DNA of 64,000 bases from Periconia sp. R9002 (taxonomy: Eukaryota; Ascomycota; Dothideomycetes; Pleosporales; Periconiaceae). Of this stretch, positions 1-12,771 are shown in pieces. A program made the translations under genes and the position numbers. Numbering within the stretch: position 1 is the first letter of the stretch; the number at the start of each line of letters is the position of its first letter. The stretch lies in contig JAMAHW010000093.1 in assembly GCA_023627715.1 (NCBI GenBank), positions 109,094 to 173,093 on the forward strand, read 5' to 3'. Under the pieces are notes generated by a model. The model was not told the origin of the DNA, made no database searches, and worked only from the letters and a program-made list of their open reading frames with translations.

Positions 1-2268
1 GTCCGGACTAGACATGACGTCTCCTCCTCCTTCCCACCGTGCGATAGTCCAGCGCTATAATCTACCTATCCGTCCGGGTCAAAGTAGAGCAACAAATGTG
101 GGGGCGGCAGCTCGTTTCCGCGGGCTTCCTGGAAGCGATGAATAACCAACAATGCAACCAAAATTTGCAAAGCTAGAATTCCCGTCGCGCGAGAACGAGT
201 AGTTTGATTGAATAATCAAGTCTGAATAGGGAATGAGAAAAGCGATGATTCTGCAGAATCAACGTTATGAATAGGATTGATGCAGTTGAAGCTGGGCGAG
301 CTGCATACCATATGGAGCTTGGTAATCAGCTGCCGAATCGGTATAGCTTGCTAGCAAGGGGTCGGGGACCGGGCAATTTGATGGCGCCGAGTCACCGGAA
401 ACCCATGCTACAGAGAATACGACGAAGACTGGAAATGACAAGAGTGTAGGATCACATTACATGATTATCTGTCCGTACCTTAAATCTAGTAGACTTATGC
501 AGATCACACCATCTTGCTTTTAGTCAAAAGGCTAGATTGCAGAACATCAAGGAATCACAATACACCGCTTCAGTCTCCAAGCAATCTTGAAGCCCGTTTG
601 TACAAACTACATACTGCGCTATGCAACCATCAAGACCTCCATGATATTCCCATTGGCCTCTGCGAGTTCGTGTTATGATGTATAATCATGCCTCATCTCA
701 TCACCATTACAAAGCCCAATCTACTATCCCCCTAAATGATGCCGACCTCGCAATGGTTCGAATGAACAGTCGTCCTTGATGCCTACCTAGACGAATCGCG
801 GCTAGCACGCCCTTTAATGATTACTGAACGCCATTGCCGAGGGTCAGCTCAACGGCCCGACCGAACCCATCACAGCCCTACGCTTCTTTCGGCCATTCAA
901 AAATATCCGAACCACAATATCTTGGACGAATTTCTTCAATCAAGCTGTGATTGATCTTTCGAGTAATGAACAGGAACCACTTGTGACGTTCTCGTATTTT
1001 CCAAACACTCCGGATCTGAGGAAGAATCACCCTCCGTCTCGTGCGAGAGAGCTCAGTACCAATGGACGACCAACCAACCAGCCGCGCGTGCGCCGCCCTC
1101 GGAAAATTCCCTATAAAGAATCTGTTAGGAGATTAATTGATGACGATCATACATGCAACCAGATACCCGAATCAATAGCTACTTTGTTGCTATTATGGGA
1201 TATGCTGAGTCTGTTGACACGCTCTCGTCTTTTAGTCCTATCAACTTGCGAATTCTGACATGCCATTAGGGGTTGATTGTGACGCTTATGCCTTGCGGGA
1301 CCGACTGCAACTTCTTGAAAAACAGAGATCCGGAGGAATAGTGCGATGGACAATGAACAAGTCTTTTGTCTCTGAAGACAAGATATCTAATTTAGTGATA
1401 ATTGGATGTTGGCAGGCCCTACACATGTACACAATAAGTGTCTGGTCACAATAGCACGGTAAGGGTCTGATCGTCCGTGTACGATCGCGTGGGATCATTG
1501 CGCTCCCGATTCCCAATCCGCTTCTTAGCGTGAATTGCCGATACTCATTATCCATCCGTTGCGTGGAGAACTCCACTCCAAAGGATTTAATTCTGTAGTG
1601 GAAGGATGGCCTTTTCTCCGCACGTGTCTCAGAGTAGTTAAAAATGCGACTGGATTGACCTATACCGGATCGTCGCCAGCCATTCCAAGTGGTTCGATTC
1701 TATAACATGCTTACGCGCTAGGCGAGGACAGGAAGTAAGGCAGACAACGTGAATAAAACCCCTAACTGATTGTTTGGTTGGTTCAGGATATGGCTATGTA
1801 TAGTCCAAACTTCAAAGCGTGGACAGAGTCTTGGATCGGGTGTATTACTGTAAGTAGTATTGGCAAGATTGCCACCTCGCCAATATACTGAATGCGTATT
1901 CAACGCGCGTAGACGAAACACTTGTATCACCCTGGCTTTGCTAATAACATAGCCATCTGGGCTATTGCACCAACGTAAACCAGCCCCGGTATTGGACCAA
2001 GACAAAGCTGTGATTCACTTGGATTCGTGGGCGCGTACACTAGTGGTATACAGGCAGGTTGAAACGGAATCCGGACATTCTGATATCAATCTGATATTCA
2101 GCCAAGCATCGAATAATTGTACTGCATAATGGAGGTCATGTTTGAAGCGCTCGGGTCCAGCATATTCACAATGGCATAGAGGTGCGGCACGGTTTCATAG
2201 TGATAATAAAGGAAAGGTGGACGTCGATAAAAAAAATAGGTGCTGTCAGTTCACGAATTGTGAGTATC
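1..2268. other. Gene-free stretch at window start
   Basis: I see no supportable gene. Reading frames reach only about 100 codons, lie on both strands, overlap each other and show no recognisable domain or splice-joined continuation. A TATAAAG-like string lies near 1110 but has no gene attached. The right end holds the 3' flank of the esterase gene that ends at 2269. Confidence 0.5.
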
Positions 2269-4357
2269 TTATGTGAGGTGTGAGTCGGCTTCAGAATCAG
2301 CCGTTTCGACCTCGGTGTTGCTGTCCGAACCGTCCATGACTGGTTCCCGTATTTCCGACTCTTCACTCTCATTCGCCGTGGGCTTCACTGTGGGTGTGTT
2401 CTTCTCTTTCCAGTTATGCAGGACATCTTTATCTGTCTTGCAGTGCAACCAAACTTCATCTCCGGGATGGTAGTATCCGTGTTTCTTTGCCCTTTTGAAT
2501 TTCCTTTGTGCTTGAGCAGCCATCCTAGTCCGAAATTCGTGAGGAATCTTGAGACGAGTGGCGATATATTCATCGTCAGGTTTATGCTCATCTGGGACTT
2601 GGTCCAGGGGCTGTGCCTCCAACAACTCTTCGTCGGTTAGGCATCGTTGTATGATTGACTTCCCAGCGCCGTCCATCACCTCGCGGAGGAATTCCAATGA
2701 AGCACTAGGGGAAGGTGAGTACATTCCTAAAACTTCAATAAAAATACATACCTGATGTTCAGATCAATCGCTCGCTGCGGATTCACCGTAGCTTTGAAAA
2801 AGAACGAGATGAGGTGTCGATACAAGATCGAGTAATCCGACTGAGACAGATGAACACTGCCCCTTACTGTGCAGAGGACCGCAGGCGCCTTTTCTCCCTC
2901 CGCTTCCTTCATCAAAGACATCACAGCGTCAAAGTTGGGCTGCCAATACATGAAGGCTTCCGAATTGATCCCCAAGATTGGTGAGTGGATTCGGTGCCTC
3001 GGGTCGTCTTTGGGAGGCTTTATCGGCGCACTGCAAGCATGTCAGTTAAGTTCAAATGAAGGAAATTTCAACGTAACATACCCCCAGATGTCGTATATAA
3101 TACCAGCTTGCACGTTTTGAAAGCGATCGGCGTTCCTGAGCACTTCAACCACAGTAGCAGCCCCAAAAGAGTGGCCCGCGACAATGAACTTGTCTGCGTG
3201 AAACCTCTTCTCCCATTTCGTCCAGTCGACGCCCTCTAGACCGCGTGAGCTACCGCCAATATAGCCCTTTGTGCGCATGTTCTGCTTTGCGACTTCTTCA
3301 CCCCTCCCTTCGCATATGTCTCGTACCACTCGATAAGCTTCTTCCAACTCAGCAAGGCGAAGTTCGGTTTGGGCATTGCGAAGCTCTCGGTCAACGCCTT
3401 TTTCATTGTTCGGCGCTGTATCCTTTGGGTTGCCCTTGGGGAAGATGTAGTCCTATCCCTGTCAGATATCTTATCTGTAGAAAATCACAGCAAAGAGAAG
3501 AAGCTCACCACTTTATCAAATCCTCTTTGTATCTCTTCTTCCGTATGATCAAGTTGTTCAGCTGCTTGTCCGCCCTCTGTGTCCTCATGTTTGGGGTGGT
3601 TGACAATACTTCGTGCTCCAGATCCATCTCTATGCTCCACCGCACACACTACAAAACCGTAACTTGCAAATTCTGTACACATCGTGGAGTAACAACTTCT
3701 GTTGCCGCCCAACCCATGGCTGAACATCATAAGAGGAAAGACGGGCTCATTTGGAGAACCTTCCGGTGGGGGACCCTGCTGGTTCTTGATTTTGTACCCA
3801 TTGCGCTTGCTGTTCCCTTCAGGGGGCCAATGCGTAGCAGGTGGTGCGTTTCTGAATGCACGCAACTTCGTGAACATGGTAGTCGTCGCGAACCATGCGA
3901 TGCCAGCGGCGTCTGGTATACCGGCAAATTTGCTGTAGCCTTTCGCGCTCTCCCTTCTGGGTCTTGGTAGCCATGTTTCTCGAGACCATTTGCGGTGACC
4001 AGCGGGATCTTTCCCATTACCTGTTCCAAACGCGGCCGGATAATATAAAGTGAATAGCACAGTTTCTAACTGCAGAATATGCTTGCCTTCGCGGGTTATG
4101 TTGGAAAACGGTCGTGGGTTTTCTGCGGGCACCTCGATATCCATAGAGCCAACGGAGTATGGACCAGACGAAGATGGTAGATGCCCATGTAAGAATCCAA
4201 CTTTGTCCCGCAAACTAGTCGGTGGGCGAGACCTGGGTTTTTTCGCATGCGGGACCTTCCCCGTGCCTCCTATAGCACTGTGTGTGCGGCCAAGGTTCTG
4301 CTCATCATTACCCCGTTCTCCCGTGATTCGTGTGGTTTGTCGCTTTATGTACGGCAT
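2269..4357 (-). CDS. PAF-acetylhydrolase-like esterase/lipase
   Basis: Predicted phospholipase A2-type serine esterase of the platelet-activating-factor acetylhydrolase (plasma/type II) family, which removes short or oxidised acyl chains from phospholipids. The model has four exons on the minus strand: 4357-3509, 3452-3082, 3030-2752 and 2704-2269, giving 644 residues with phase-matched GT-AG introns of 47-56 nt. All parts of the active site are visible: FSHGLGG before the first intron (oxyanion region), nucleophile Ser378 in GHSFG, Asp404 in YDIWG and His467 in GSVHLSQSD, each where human PAF-AH has its triad residue. The family string INSEAF is also present. The first Met after an in-frame stop is at 4357. 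I see no convincing signal peptide, so a cytosolic enzyme is likely. The last 40 residues are acidic and serine-rich and look like a non-catalytic tail. Family is confident; the physiological substrate is unknown. Confidence 0.9.
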
Positions 4358-5172
4358 TTTGGAGACGTAGGTGGTGTAATTGTTCGAGCCGGCACCTGGG
4401 GACGGTTATGCACGGAAAGGTTCACAATGGTGTTCGTTCGCTTCATGGACCGAACAACACAGATAGATCGGAAGCGTTTAGGATGGCGGTTGTGATTATA
4501 TGCAACATGCTGCCATGGTCATTAGAAGTTTTAACCTCTCGGACGCCCCGGAGGCTAAATCAGGTATGTTATTGAATTGTTTGGAGCTGAGAGAAACTCT
4601 GATCGACGTCATGATTGAATGGTGTCCCTGCCCGGACTAACCCCTTGACTAGTATATATCGGGATTAGCACGATCAGCATATCGGGCTTTGACTCGCGTG
4701 CCCTAACTACCACCGGAAGTGTATACGAGGATTTGAACGGATATAATATAAATTTCTATTATTGGAAGACGTTTCCTTTTTGAATAAATCTGACCGCTGC
4801 CAGCGATCCGCTTTCAACCGGTTGCAAAGCTGGAGCTCTAGTTTCGCAACATAGAAGTCAAACAGGCTATACTTTGAGACATCACTGCGTTACAGGAGAT
4901 TCGACTATCGGTTGTAGCTGAGAAAGTGCATAACGAGCATTGTATGCCGTCTCTCTAGACCAAGGTACAATCCTTAAATCAGTCAGCTATGTAGGCATAA
5001 GGAGAAAATGAGCATCGACATACCAGGAAGCAGGGGAATTCATGGTTTCCGCAGATTGTCCTATGACAAAGCCGGTGGTATAGTGCGAGCTTTTGATACT
5101 ATTTCTAAGCTTATCGCACATAGTTTGGGAAGATTATTGGATAGTGAGATATTAGGACTCAGTATCCGTCTC
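4358..5172. other. Intergenic: esterase promoter and SLX9 3' flank
   Basis: No gene seen. AT-rich patch around 4739-4760 (ATATAATATAAATTT). The esterase reading frame is open for 13 codons upstream of its ATG before an in-frame stop, without another Met, which supports the chosen start. Confidence 0.4.
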
Positions 5173-5742
5173 TCATTTCTTGACGAACTCCGGCTTGATC
5201 TCCATTGTACTCTGGACGTGGTTTTTCAATGCCGCCCACCGATCAGCAACTGCGCTGCCTGTTCCATTCCCTGCGTTCGCCATCTGTGCCAGGTTGGCGT
5301 TAAACCTATCTCTCTCCATCTTTTCGAGTTTCTCTTTGCGTTTCATGGCGCCTGGTCTGCTCTTCAAACTCTTCATATTTTTCCGTCGCACTTTCGCCTG
5401 CCCTATCTCCACCTCGTCCTTTCCGTCATCATTGTCAAAGTCGGGCAAAGCGCTGGCAATAGATTCAAGATTGGCCACCAGTTTCTTGTTTGGGCGCCGG
5501 CGCTTCGTAGATTTCGCGGCAGACTTCTCGATCTTTCCGACGAACGCTGAGTGTTTTATTGTCCGTTTGTCTCTTTTTGAAGAAGGGAAGAGCGAAGAAG
5601 ATTCGGTCGCATCGGATGTTGGTGGTGGAGGACGGGCGCTACGGGCGGATTTGGCGCGAGCGGTAGTTCGTTTCTTGCCTACTATGGGAGCCTTTTCGTT
5701 GTTAGCAAACTGTTCAGACAGTTGAGATAGATCCATGTTCAT
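5173..5742 (-). CDS. SLX9: Ribosome biogenesis protein Slx9-like
   Basis: Small basic protein of 189 residues encoded by one exon. The order of motifs fits fungal Slx9: a low-complexity N-terminus, a KRDKRTIKH...KIEKS stretch, KRRRPNKKLV, then GQAKVRRK, SLKSRPGAMKRKEK, LEKMERDRFNANLAQM, and a C-terminal RWAALKNHVQSTME segment. In yeast Slx9 is a nucleolar factor that binds pre-40S particles with Rrp12 and helps ITS1 processing and export. The many Lys/Arg blocks are compatible with nuclear import and RNA binding. Two in-frame Met codons lie at positions 1 and 3; I used the first. Single-exon structure and length agree with the family. Assignment rests on motif memory rather than alignment. 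Confidence 0.8.
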   Translation of the reverse strand: MNMDLSQLSEQFANNEKAPIVGKKRTTARAKSARSARPPPPTSDATESSSLFPSSKRDKRTIKHSAFVGKIEKSAAKSTKRRRPNKKLVANLESIASALPDFDNDDGKDEVEIGQAKVRRKNMKSLKSRPGAMKRKEKLEKMERDRFNANLAQMANAGNGTGSAVADRWAALKNHVQSTMEIKPEFVKK

Positions 5743-7176
5743 ACCATTCCGACTTTGTTATGTATGTGAATCGCACATGCAACATTGAAGTCTTCGATGT
5801 AGAAAACACGAAAACTGGGGAATGGACCGAAAATCAAGCGAGCACTAGCGTTCGGTGCACGGCCCACAAATGTACCTCGCGGCCCGCCACGTTAGAAGCA
5901 GTTTCATGGAAGAGACGAAGCGTGTTTTGCCCGGTTGCACAAGACCTGGGACCGTGTAGAGCAGAGTAACATTTCGAGTATTACAGAAAACCCCAAGTTG
6001 GCGTTATCGTGGTAGTCCCGACTCCACCGAGTTGCACAAGGCCATCCTGTGCTGTAATTCAATACCACTTGCATCACTGGATCACACACCCCCTGTATGG
6101 CATCGCTCAATTCTGAATACGATAAAATCCTTATGCCTCGGTACTAACTCTCTGTGCGCTTCTGCTGGGCTCACAGTGCTTTTTGTAATCGCGTGTAGAA
6201 GACTCGTCACTCTAGTCAGGGACGGCCTTAGAGATTGCGAAATGAGGTTTCGATCAAGACTAACCAATAATGAGCCTTGAGAAAATACATCGGCCGATTT
6301 TTCTGCAGTCAAGACATTTAGGATAGTCAATGTCAAGACCTAAAGGTAAGGGTATCACCACTCCACCTCAACAACGGCAGCCCCCTTCAAGCCACGGCTC
6401 GATTAGACTCAGATTGCATAAGTCAAAAAAAGGTACCTTCCAACGCTGTCCCCGTCCGATACCAGTTCACTTGTGGCTTCCGACGTTGACTGCTAGAGAA
6501 CGAGTATAGATCGAAAAAGGCAATCATGACGTGTCAAAGTGGCACGGGTGCAGGGCAGGCGGCACTATTTTGAGACATCCCGAAGGTCCACTTGCCTGGA
6601 TTTTACTCTAATAGCATTGTGTGTTATTCTTCGGGACTTTGTGGTTGCAGCCGCTGTACTACATCGGATCTCACGCATGCAGATCCCGAACCAGTGGGAA
6701 AGAATGACTATTTCCCGGTCCCAGGCGAGCGTTCAAGGGATGGAAAGTGCATTATCGGTATGAGGTTTCTTTTCAGTGCAACAGGTTTGTCCAGATCGCA
6801 GCATTTCGCACTTCTCACAACAATCTCCTTGAGAAAAAAGTACTTCATGAATCATGATTGACATGAAACTAAAAAGAAGTGTGATGTGATCGAGCGACGT
6901 GGATTAGCGTAGCTGAAAACTCAAACCTCGTAGCCTCCCGTGCAGCGTGCACCTCCATCTTGTACATCTTGAGTACGTGGTCGCTCCCGCGATCCTAGGG
7001 TTACGTACTCACTGAACACAACAGCTCTCGTTACCATCTAAAACCAATGGCTGCTTTCCCCCTTTGATCGCCTATGATCCGGTCTCCTACATTCTCTTCC
7101 TACTCTTCGTTCCTGTTTAATAATTCAGAGACTGTTAGATTACATTCATTGATCCACAGTCGAACTCTCCATAGCC
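5743..7176. other. Intergenic, no gene recognised
   Basis: About 1.4 kb between two genes that are transcribed away from it, so it holds both promoters. Short overlapping frames (up to 89 codons, for example 6592-6861) have no domain, no codon pattern like the neighbours and no spliced partner, so I do not call them. The last 250 nt before 7177 are pyrimidine-rich, as expected for a fungal promoter and leader. Confidence 0.4.
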
Positions 7177-8768
7177 ATGGCTGGAGGATCCAGCCATACA
7201 ATCATTACTGACGACGATCATGGCGCCATTCTCGCGATTGTGACGTGGTGCTTAGGTTGCGCTTTGGTATGAGAAACAGGATTAGAGAACTTTGGACAAA
7301 TTTGGCTGACGTGAATAGGTTTTCGGTGTTGCAATACGCATCGGAACACGGTTTTTGACCAGACATAGCCCCAACTTGGACGACATCTGCATCATGCTTG
7401 CCGTCGTGAGTAAACCTTCCATAAGCTTAGCATAGAAGTCCCTTTTGGAAACAATGAAGCCAACTTCCAGCCAAAAGTCAAAATTCGAAACTCAACGGCG
7501 AACCAGCGAGACCATAACAACTTGACTTCAGACCACTGACTTCACGATCAGGCATTCGCCATTGGCGGCATCATAGTTGTATCATTTGCTGTACAATCTG
7601 GACTGGGAATGCGCCTATCTAGCCTGAGTGAAATCAGTCTCCGCACTATACAGCAAGATACTTACATCATCACCATCCTATATGTCATGGCTATCGGTAC
7701 ATCAAAGCTATCAGTCGCTGCATTTCTAGATCGACTCGCGTATACACGTACACATAGAGTCTGCGTCACCTTATTAAGTGTTGTGATTCTTTGTTGGACT
7801 GTTGCAGTCACCGCTGTCGTCGTTTTCGCGTGCGGGCTGCCACGACCTTGGGGTTTCGACCATCACGATTGTATTGAAGTGGTATGCTTGCGATATGGTA
7901 TCACGGACTCTTTCAGCAACAAAGGCTAACTTCAACAGTTGCCATTTTGGACCTCAGCAAGTGCGACGGACATTTCGACTGACGTTGCCATGATACTGCT
8001 GCCTATCAACATTGCGTCCGGATTGGATATCATGGCAAAGAAAAAGAAAGCTGTGATGATTATTTTCTCATTTCGGATAATGTATACCGCTCACTTCCGC
8101 TTTAACTTCTAACTCCTACTAACATCCACAGTCTCATAATTCTATCCTTCATGCGTGTCGTTCTTTTGCATGCCTCTCTTTCCAGCACTGCAGATATATC
8201 ATTCGATGGTATACCTTTCCATGCAGTAACACAGGCCCACTCTGTGCTGTCTATACTGCTCGCCTGTGGTCCAGCTCTCAAGCCATTCCTACACAACATT
8301 CGAACTAGCATGCTGAGTTCCCGCTCGTCAAAGCACAGGACACAAAGTACATTCGGGCATGATGCATTTACTCTGGCGTATGTCGTGAAAGCTTCACGAG
8401 GCAACCACAATAGCAGAGTACCGGGAAGATCATCTTTAGATGGGCAATTTGGGCTACGAGGAAATAATGGCAACTCCACCACAGAGCAGATCCCATATCC
8501 TCCACCCTTCAGACCCAACATTAACCCCTTCATCGCACCCGGCGACAGAATGCAAACTCCACCGCAACGTCCACCACCGCCACCCGAAGAACTACGCCCG
8601 GATCTTTCCATGTTTGGGCCAAGGGCCTTAGGTGGCTGGTATACTGATGCGGCGGTGAACTGGCGCAAGACGGAATACGATGACAGCAGAACGAGCAGGG
8701 CGAGCGAGGGAAGTGAGACAAGCATTTTGAAGAAAACAGGACACTTGGAAGGTTTTATACCGAAATGA
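7177..8768 (+). CDS. PTH11-like integral membrane protein (rhodopsin domain)
   Basis: Predicted seven-helix membrane protein of the large fungal rhodopsin-domain family that includes PTH11-type GPCR-like proteins; members are suspected surface sensors but most are uncharacterised. Five exons: 7177-7266, 7319-7405, 7552-7881, 7939-8081 and 8132-8768, giving 428 residues in phase. Hydrophobic helices are seen at the N-terminus (ILAIVTWCLGCALVFGVAI), then after RFLTRHSPNLDDICI, around FAIGGIIVVSFAV, ITILYVMAIGTSKLSV, VTLLSVVILCWTVAVTAVV, and near VAMILLPI. Family marks include the LDD after helix 2, the extracellular cysteines in FACGLPRPWG and DCIEV, and the late LLACGPALKPF. No CFEM domain precedes the helices. 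The cytosolic tail of about 140 residues is Pro/Ser-rich (QTPPQRPPPPPEEL). Intron 2 is the longest (146 nt). Confidence 0.85.
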
Positions 8769-9826
8769 CGATGATCTTCTTACACTAGAGTACCAGGGAA
8801 TATCCTTAAAAAGTTCACAATGGTATCAACCCACAAATGTATAGTGCTCATTTATTTCGATCGTTCCACTCCGCAGGCTGGTCTAACGTGATTTTCAATG
8901 CATGCAATCTCGTATAAAGCATTCCCAAATTGCCTGTGTCCACCGGATCTCTCCATTCCTTACTCTAATTTCTAACTATTCCCAAGTCCCAGCATGACTA
9001 TTTTGTCTTCTAACATCAGATGATTGGGACGGCGGTTGGGCATAGGCAATCCAAATATGCAATCTGTGCTCGAAATGATGTGGTAGAAAGACCAAGAACG
9101 AGACCAAATACAATAATGATGGTGGGGCATCTGTTCTGTATCGTTGTTGCTATCGGAGTGGACAAGTGAGAAGTAATACCTTGAACGTTTGAATCACCGC
9201 ATGGAGGAGTTGATAGTACGTGACATTCGTCTCTAGGTGGGATATTGCAAGGTCGCTATGTCCGATAGTTTGCTGACACTCATATGTGCTTCTTAAGCGG
9301 GACGTCCTTCCAAAGCGGCGCAATAAACCTATCTCGGAAACATTGCACTTCGCCAGCTGAAAACTTCCTCCGCTGATCAGGTGAGGCTCGCGTTTTGGGG
9401 GCGAAGACTACTTTTTTGTTACCCACGTGGTGCAGTAATTTACATATTGTCTACCGGGCCCCAACCAAGTAAAGGATCACACTAGCTAACTAGAAAGTTG
9501 GCAAACTCAAGCTTCTCTACAAAGCAGGAGGATGGTGTGAATAGTTCCGCCAGCAGCTTCACTTATAGACCGGTTGATACCTAACGTTATAATCTTAATC
9601 GAGACTTAATAGCGATTGTTGATTGGTCGGATTTCCCTGCATTTCAAGTCAGCGCTAACCTAGTGCTACGCCGTAGGGTGGTCGCATCCTACCTTTGTAC
9701 GATCAATTATCTATCCCTGATCACCCGAATAATTTGGTAGACACTCGAAAACCTTAATTTCCACTTCAATTTTGAGTTCATCGGTCACGTGTTTGAGTTC
9801 TTCGCGGAATAGTCTCGCTTTCAATC
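8769..9826. other. Intergenic between PTH11-like and hemerythrin genes
   Basis: No gene seen; no open frame of useful length on either strand. It contains the 3' flank of the membrane-protein gene and the promoter of the hemerythrin-like gene. A CACGTG hexamer-like site lies near 9426 (CCCACGTGG) and another ACGTG near 9787. Confidence 0.4.
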
Positions 9827-10802
9827 ATGGCTACACAAAACCAATGGGTCGACGGACCCTTTCAATTGATTGCTACTCCAAAAGAAGCTGATTCCGTGAG
9901 TTCATATTTCAATCGTCGTTTATACAGAAAGAGCTAACACGGCGTTATCTTGTTCGAGGGTTCGCATTTCTCAGTCACGGTTGCGGTAGAAATGAGTCTC
10001 GCCCACAATGTCCTTATCCGAGGGCTGAACGCCATCTACCTACAAGGCCCTCACGTGAAAGAGGAGAAAGATGTTGTAGACTTTACATTCTTTTGTAATG
10101 CTTGGGTAAAGACGGTCCATCACCATCACAGCGTACGTGTAATCTTTATCTAGTGGCATAATCTCCAAACCCTCACGGTCCTTTTCCAGCAACTTCAACT
10201 TTTTGCGTCGCTAACCTTACACGGTTATGCTAGGGTGAAGAGAACGTGCTGTTTCCTGAGCTGGAAAAATTCACCCACGATGAGAACATCATGAATGAAA
10301 ACAAAGAGCAACATCACAAGTTCCTGGATGGATTGGAGGCATTCGACGGCCACATGCGCGAGTTAGCTCCCACAGCTTACAACTGGGAGAATATCAAGTC
10401 CAAGCTAGACGCCTTTGCCGAGGACTTGATGGCCCACCTCCGCGACGAGATTCCTACCCTTCTCAGTCTCAAGAAATACGATAGTGACGGAATCAAGGCG
10501 GTGTGGAAAAAAACAGAGGACGTTGCAAAGGGCGACATTCGTCTGCCCAACATGTTTGTGAGTTCCTCCTGCAAGCCTTCCAATAATGCACATAAACTCA
10601 TGGACACATGAAGGATACAATTTTGCCGATGGTTCTCGGATGCGCCGATAATCAGTTCGAAGGCGGTATCCATAAATTTCCTCCGTTCCCCTTCTTCATG
10701 CCTTATATCGTTGATTATTGGTTCGCAAGCAAACACAGGGGAGCATGGCGATTCTGTCCTTGTGATATGTACGGCACTCCCAAAGCGCTGGAATTTGTAT
10801 GA
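9827..10802 (+). CDS. Hemerythrin-like (HHE) domain protein
   Basis: Four exons, 9827-9895, 9959-10132, 10234-10557 and 10614-10802, give 251 residues, all joined in phase 0. The hemerythrin/HHE cation-binding helical bundle is recognised from LAHNVLIRGLN in helix A, HHHHSGEENVLFPELE across the exon 2-3 join (the HxxxE-type metal site), a later HHKFLDGLEAFDGH, and HLRDEIPTLL. Such domains bind a di-iron centre in bacteria and animals; fungal members are of unknown function and may sense or store iron or oxygen species. The C-terminus continues with a fungus-type extension (FEGGIHKFPPFP, DYWF, HRGAWRF.PCDMYG). The acceptor of intron 1 is an unusual GAG; a better-looking CAG 15 nt downstream would break the frame. 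No signal peptide. Convergent with UBA4, ends 242 nt apart. Confidence 0.85.
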
Positions 10803-11044
10803 TAGGGTAGCGTATTCGGTTTACAGTAAATTCTGAATTCTACTTGATAGTGTCGAGCCTGAGCGTCTATTAGTTTGAAATATTGAATTGAATGGACCTT
10901 TGAAACTACGACTCGGAATATATTGGATGCACCAAGATCCAGGTACCTCCGTGATTCTATTGAACAGCCAAACCTAATATGACAACTAGATACGAAGAAA
11001 CAAGCAGCACCCATGCCGTCAAAAGCTTGACGTCACGCGAAGCT

Positions 11045-12771
11045 TCAAAAGTACTCAGGGAAGTCGCGGTCGATCTTCTCCCTCCAAGCTATCAAGCCAC
11101 CCTTGATATCTCCGATCCATCTTTGACCGCCATTATCGAGACCCAGCTCTTTCAGTTTCTTCACTACCACCTGTGAGTCGTTGCCTCGTCGACACACTAC
11201 AAAAATTGGCTTTTCCGGCATATTGCGTAGTTCCGATATCCAACTTGCATTTTCCGGGACAACGCTGTTATTGTCGGGTTTGGGAACTGGAAATCCTGAC
11301 ACATCTGAGAAAGGGACATTGACGCTACCCTCGATGTTGCCGATTTCGAACTGTACCTTTTCCCGAACGTCGACAAGGATGTGACTGTTTTTGTCTGGCT
11401 CGGTGCCTGTGTAAGGGTTCACTTCCATCCTTAATTTTGCGTAGTTCTCCGCGGATATACGTTCCTCTGGGCTTAAAAAGTTCACAGAATCAATGCTCCC
11501 ACAAAACTGGACGTAATCTAAACTTCCGCTATTCAGGGCTTCCGGTGTGATGGTTGCATGCGCAGAGCATGCGGCACATTTTGCCTTCCTGGATCGGAGG
11601 CGTATCGATCGAAACATTGGATTCGTATATGCGGAGAAGATGAGTAGCGTGGGTGATTCAGCAGGCTGTGCATCATTACCGGGGGTGGGGGTACGTGTAA
11701 GCACTTTGATGGTTTCCAAAGCTTGCAAAACACCCATAACACCAACGACAGGTCCCAGGATACCGCCATCCCCGCAGGTGACGACAGACTCGGGAGGTGG
11801 TGGCTTTGGGAAGATGCAACGATAGCAGGGACCACCGGTCAAATCACCGGCTGGTCGAGGTGGGTTGTTCAACACCATCATTTGCCCGTCGATGCGCAAT
11901 GCGGATGCAGAAACTAGAGGCTTTCCGAGGAGAACACACGTATCTGAGATTAAGTAGCGCGAAGCTGGTGTATCTGTGCAGTCTAGAACGATATCATAGG
12001 GCCGAACTGTGGAGATGGCAGTCTCTGGAGTGAGTCGACCGCGATGAGGTACTAGTTTGACATTTGAATTGAGTCTGGTGTAGAGATTAGCGTATGTGAT
12101 TCAATATTATCCGGACTAGCTCTGTTATGAGGAGTACTCACGACTGCAGCGACACTAACGCACTGTCAACTTTCGACATTCCAACTCTGGCTGTGGAGTG
12201 CAATATCTGGCGGTGGAGGTTCGATTCTTCCACCACATCTTCATCGACTAACCCCAATGTCCCTACACCTGCACCTACAAGATAAGATGCAGCTGGACAA
12301 CCCAAGCCGCCCACTCCGATGATTAGAACCGAAGCATTTTTCAGTTTGAGCTGACCTTTTGTTGGCAGAAAAGAGTCAGCTAAATTTCTGAAACGATTGT
12401 TTTACACGTAAGTGTAGGAACCAATTCGTCCATTTACCTTGCAAGCCAATCTCTGGCATGATCAACTGGCGGCCATATCGCCTATATTCACCTTGACTGA
12501 GTGGCCATCGAGTTGGTGGGGCGGGCGCTGGCTGATTCGAAAGCACATCGAAAACCTCATTCATAAAATCCTCTGATAATCCGTGCGCAAAATCATGAGC
12601 AAGGGGATCGGAATAGGGTTGGAATCGTGGTTCAGGAAGCTCCTGTTTCTTATGCTCCGGTTGATAAGACTGAGCTTCCGCAAGCTGCCTCTTCAGATCC
12701 TCGAGTTGGAGTTCGTGACTTGCTATCTGCTGTTTCAACAACTCAACTGCATGATTTGAGTTAATATCCAT
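11045..12771 (-). CDS. UBA4: Uba4: adenylyltransferase and sulfurtransferase
   Basis: E1-like enzyme that adenylates and thiolates Urm1, feeding sulfur to the wobble uridine of tRNAs and supporting urmylation; it is the fungal MOCS3 relative. Three exons, 12771-12438, 12355-12142 and 12074-11045, give 525 residues. Order of domains: an N-terminal coiled-coil segment (about 7-35), an [13 protein letters not shown] entry motif, the ThiF nucleotide fold with GVGGLGCPA, Zn-binding CYRC (266/269) and CAAC (349/352), catalytic Cys283 in VTCGDGG, then a rhodanese domain from about residue 385 with [13 protein letters not shown] and active-site Cys477 in CRRGND. Both catalytic cysteines and both zinc pairs are intact, so the gene should be functional. 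Cytosolic. Length and layout match the family. Confidence 0.95.

Noticed and set aside
3245..3970. 241-codon plus-strand frame
   Set aside because: Antisense to exons of the PAF-AH-type gene, whose catalytic motifs and splice phases are clear on the minus strand.
5008..5725. Two 180-codon plus-strand frames
   Set aside because: Antisense shadows of SLX9.
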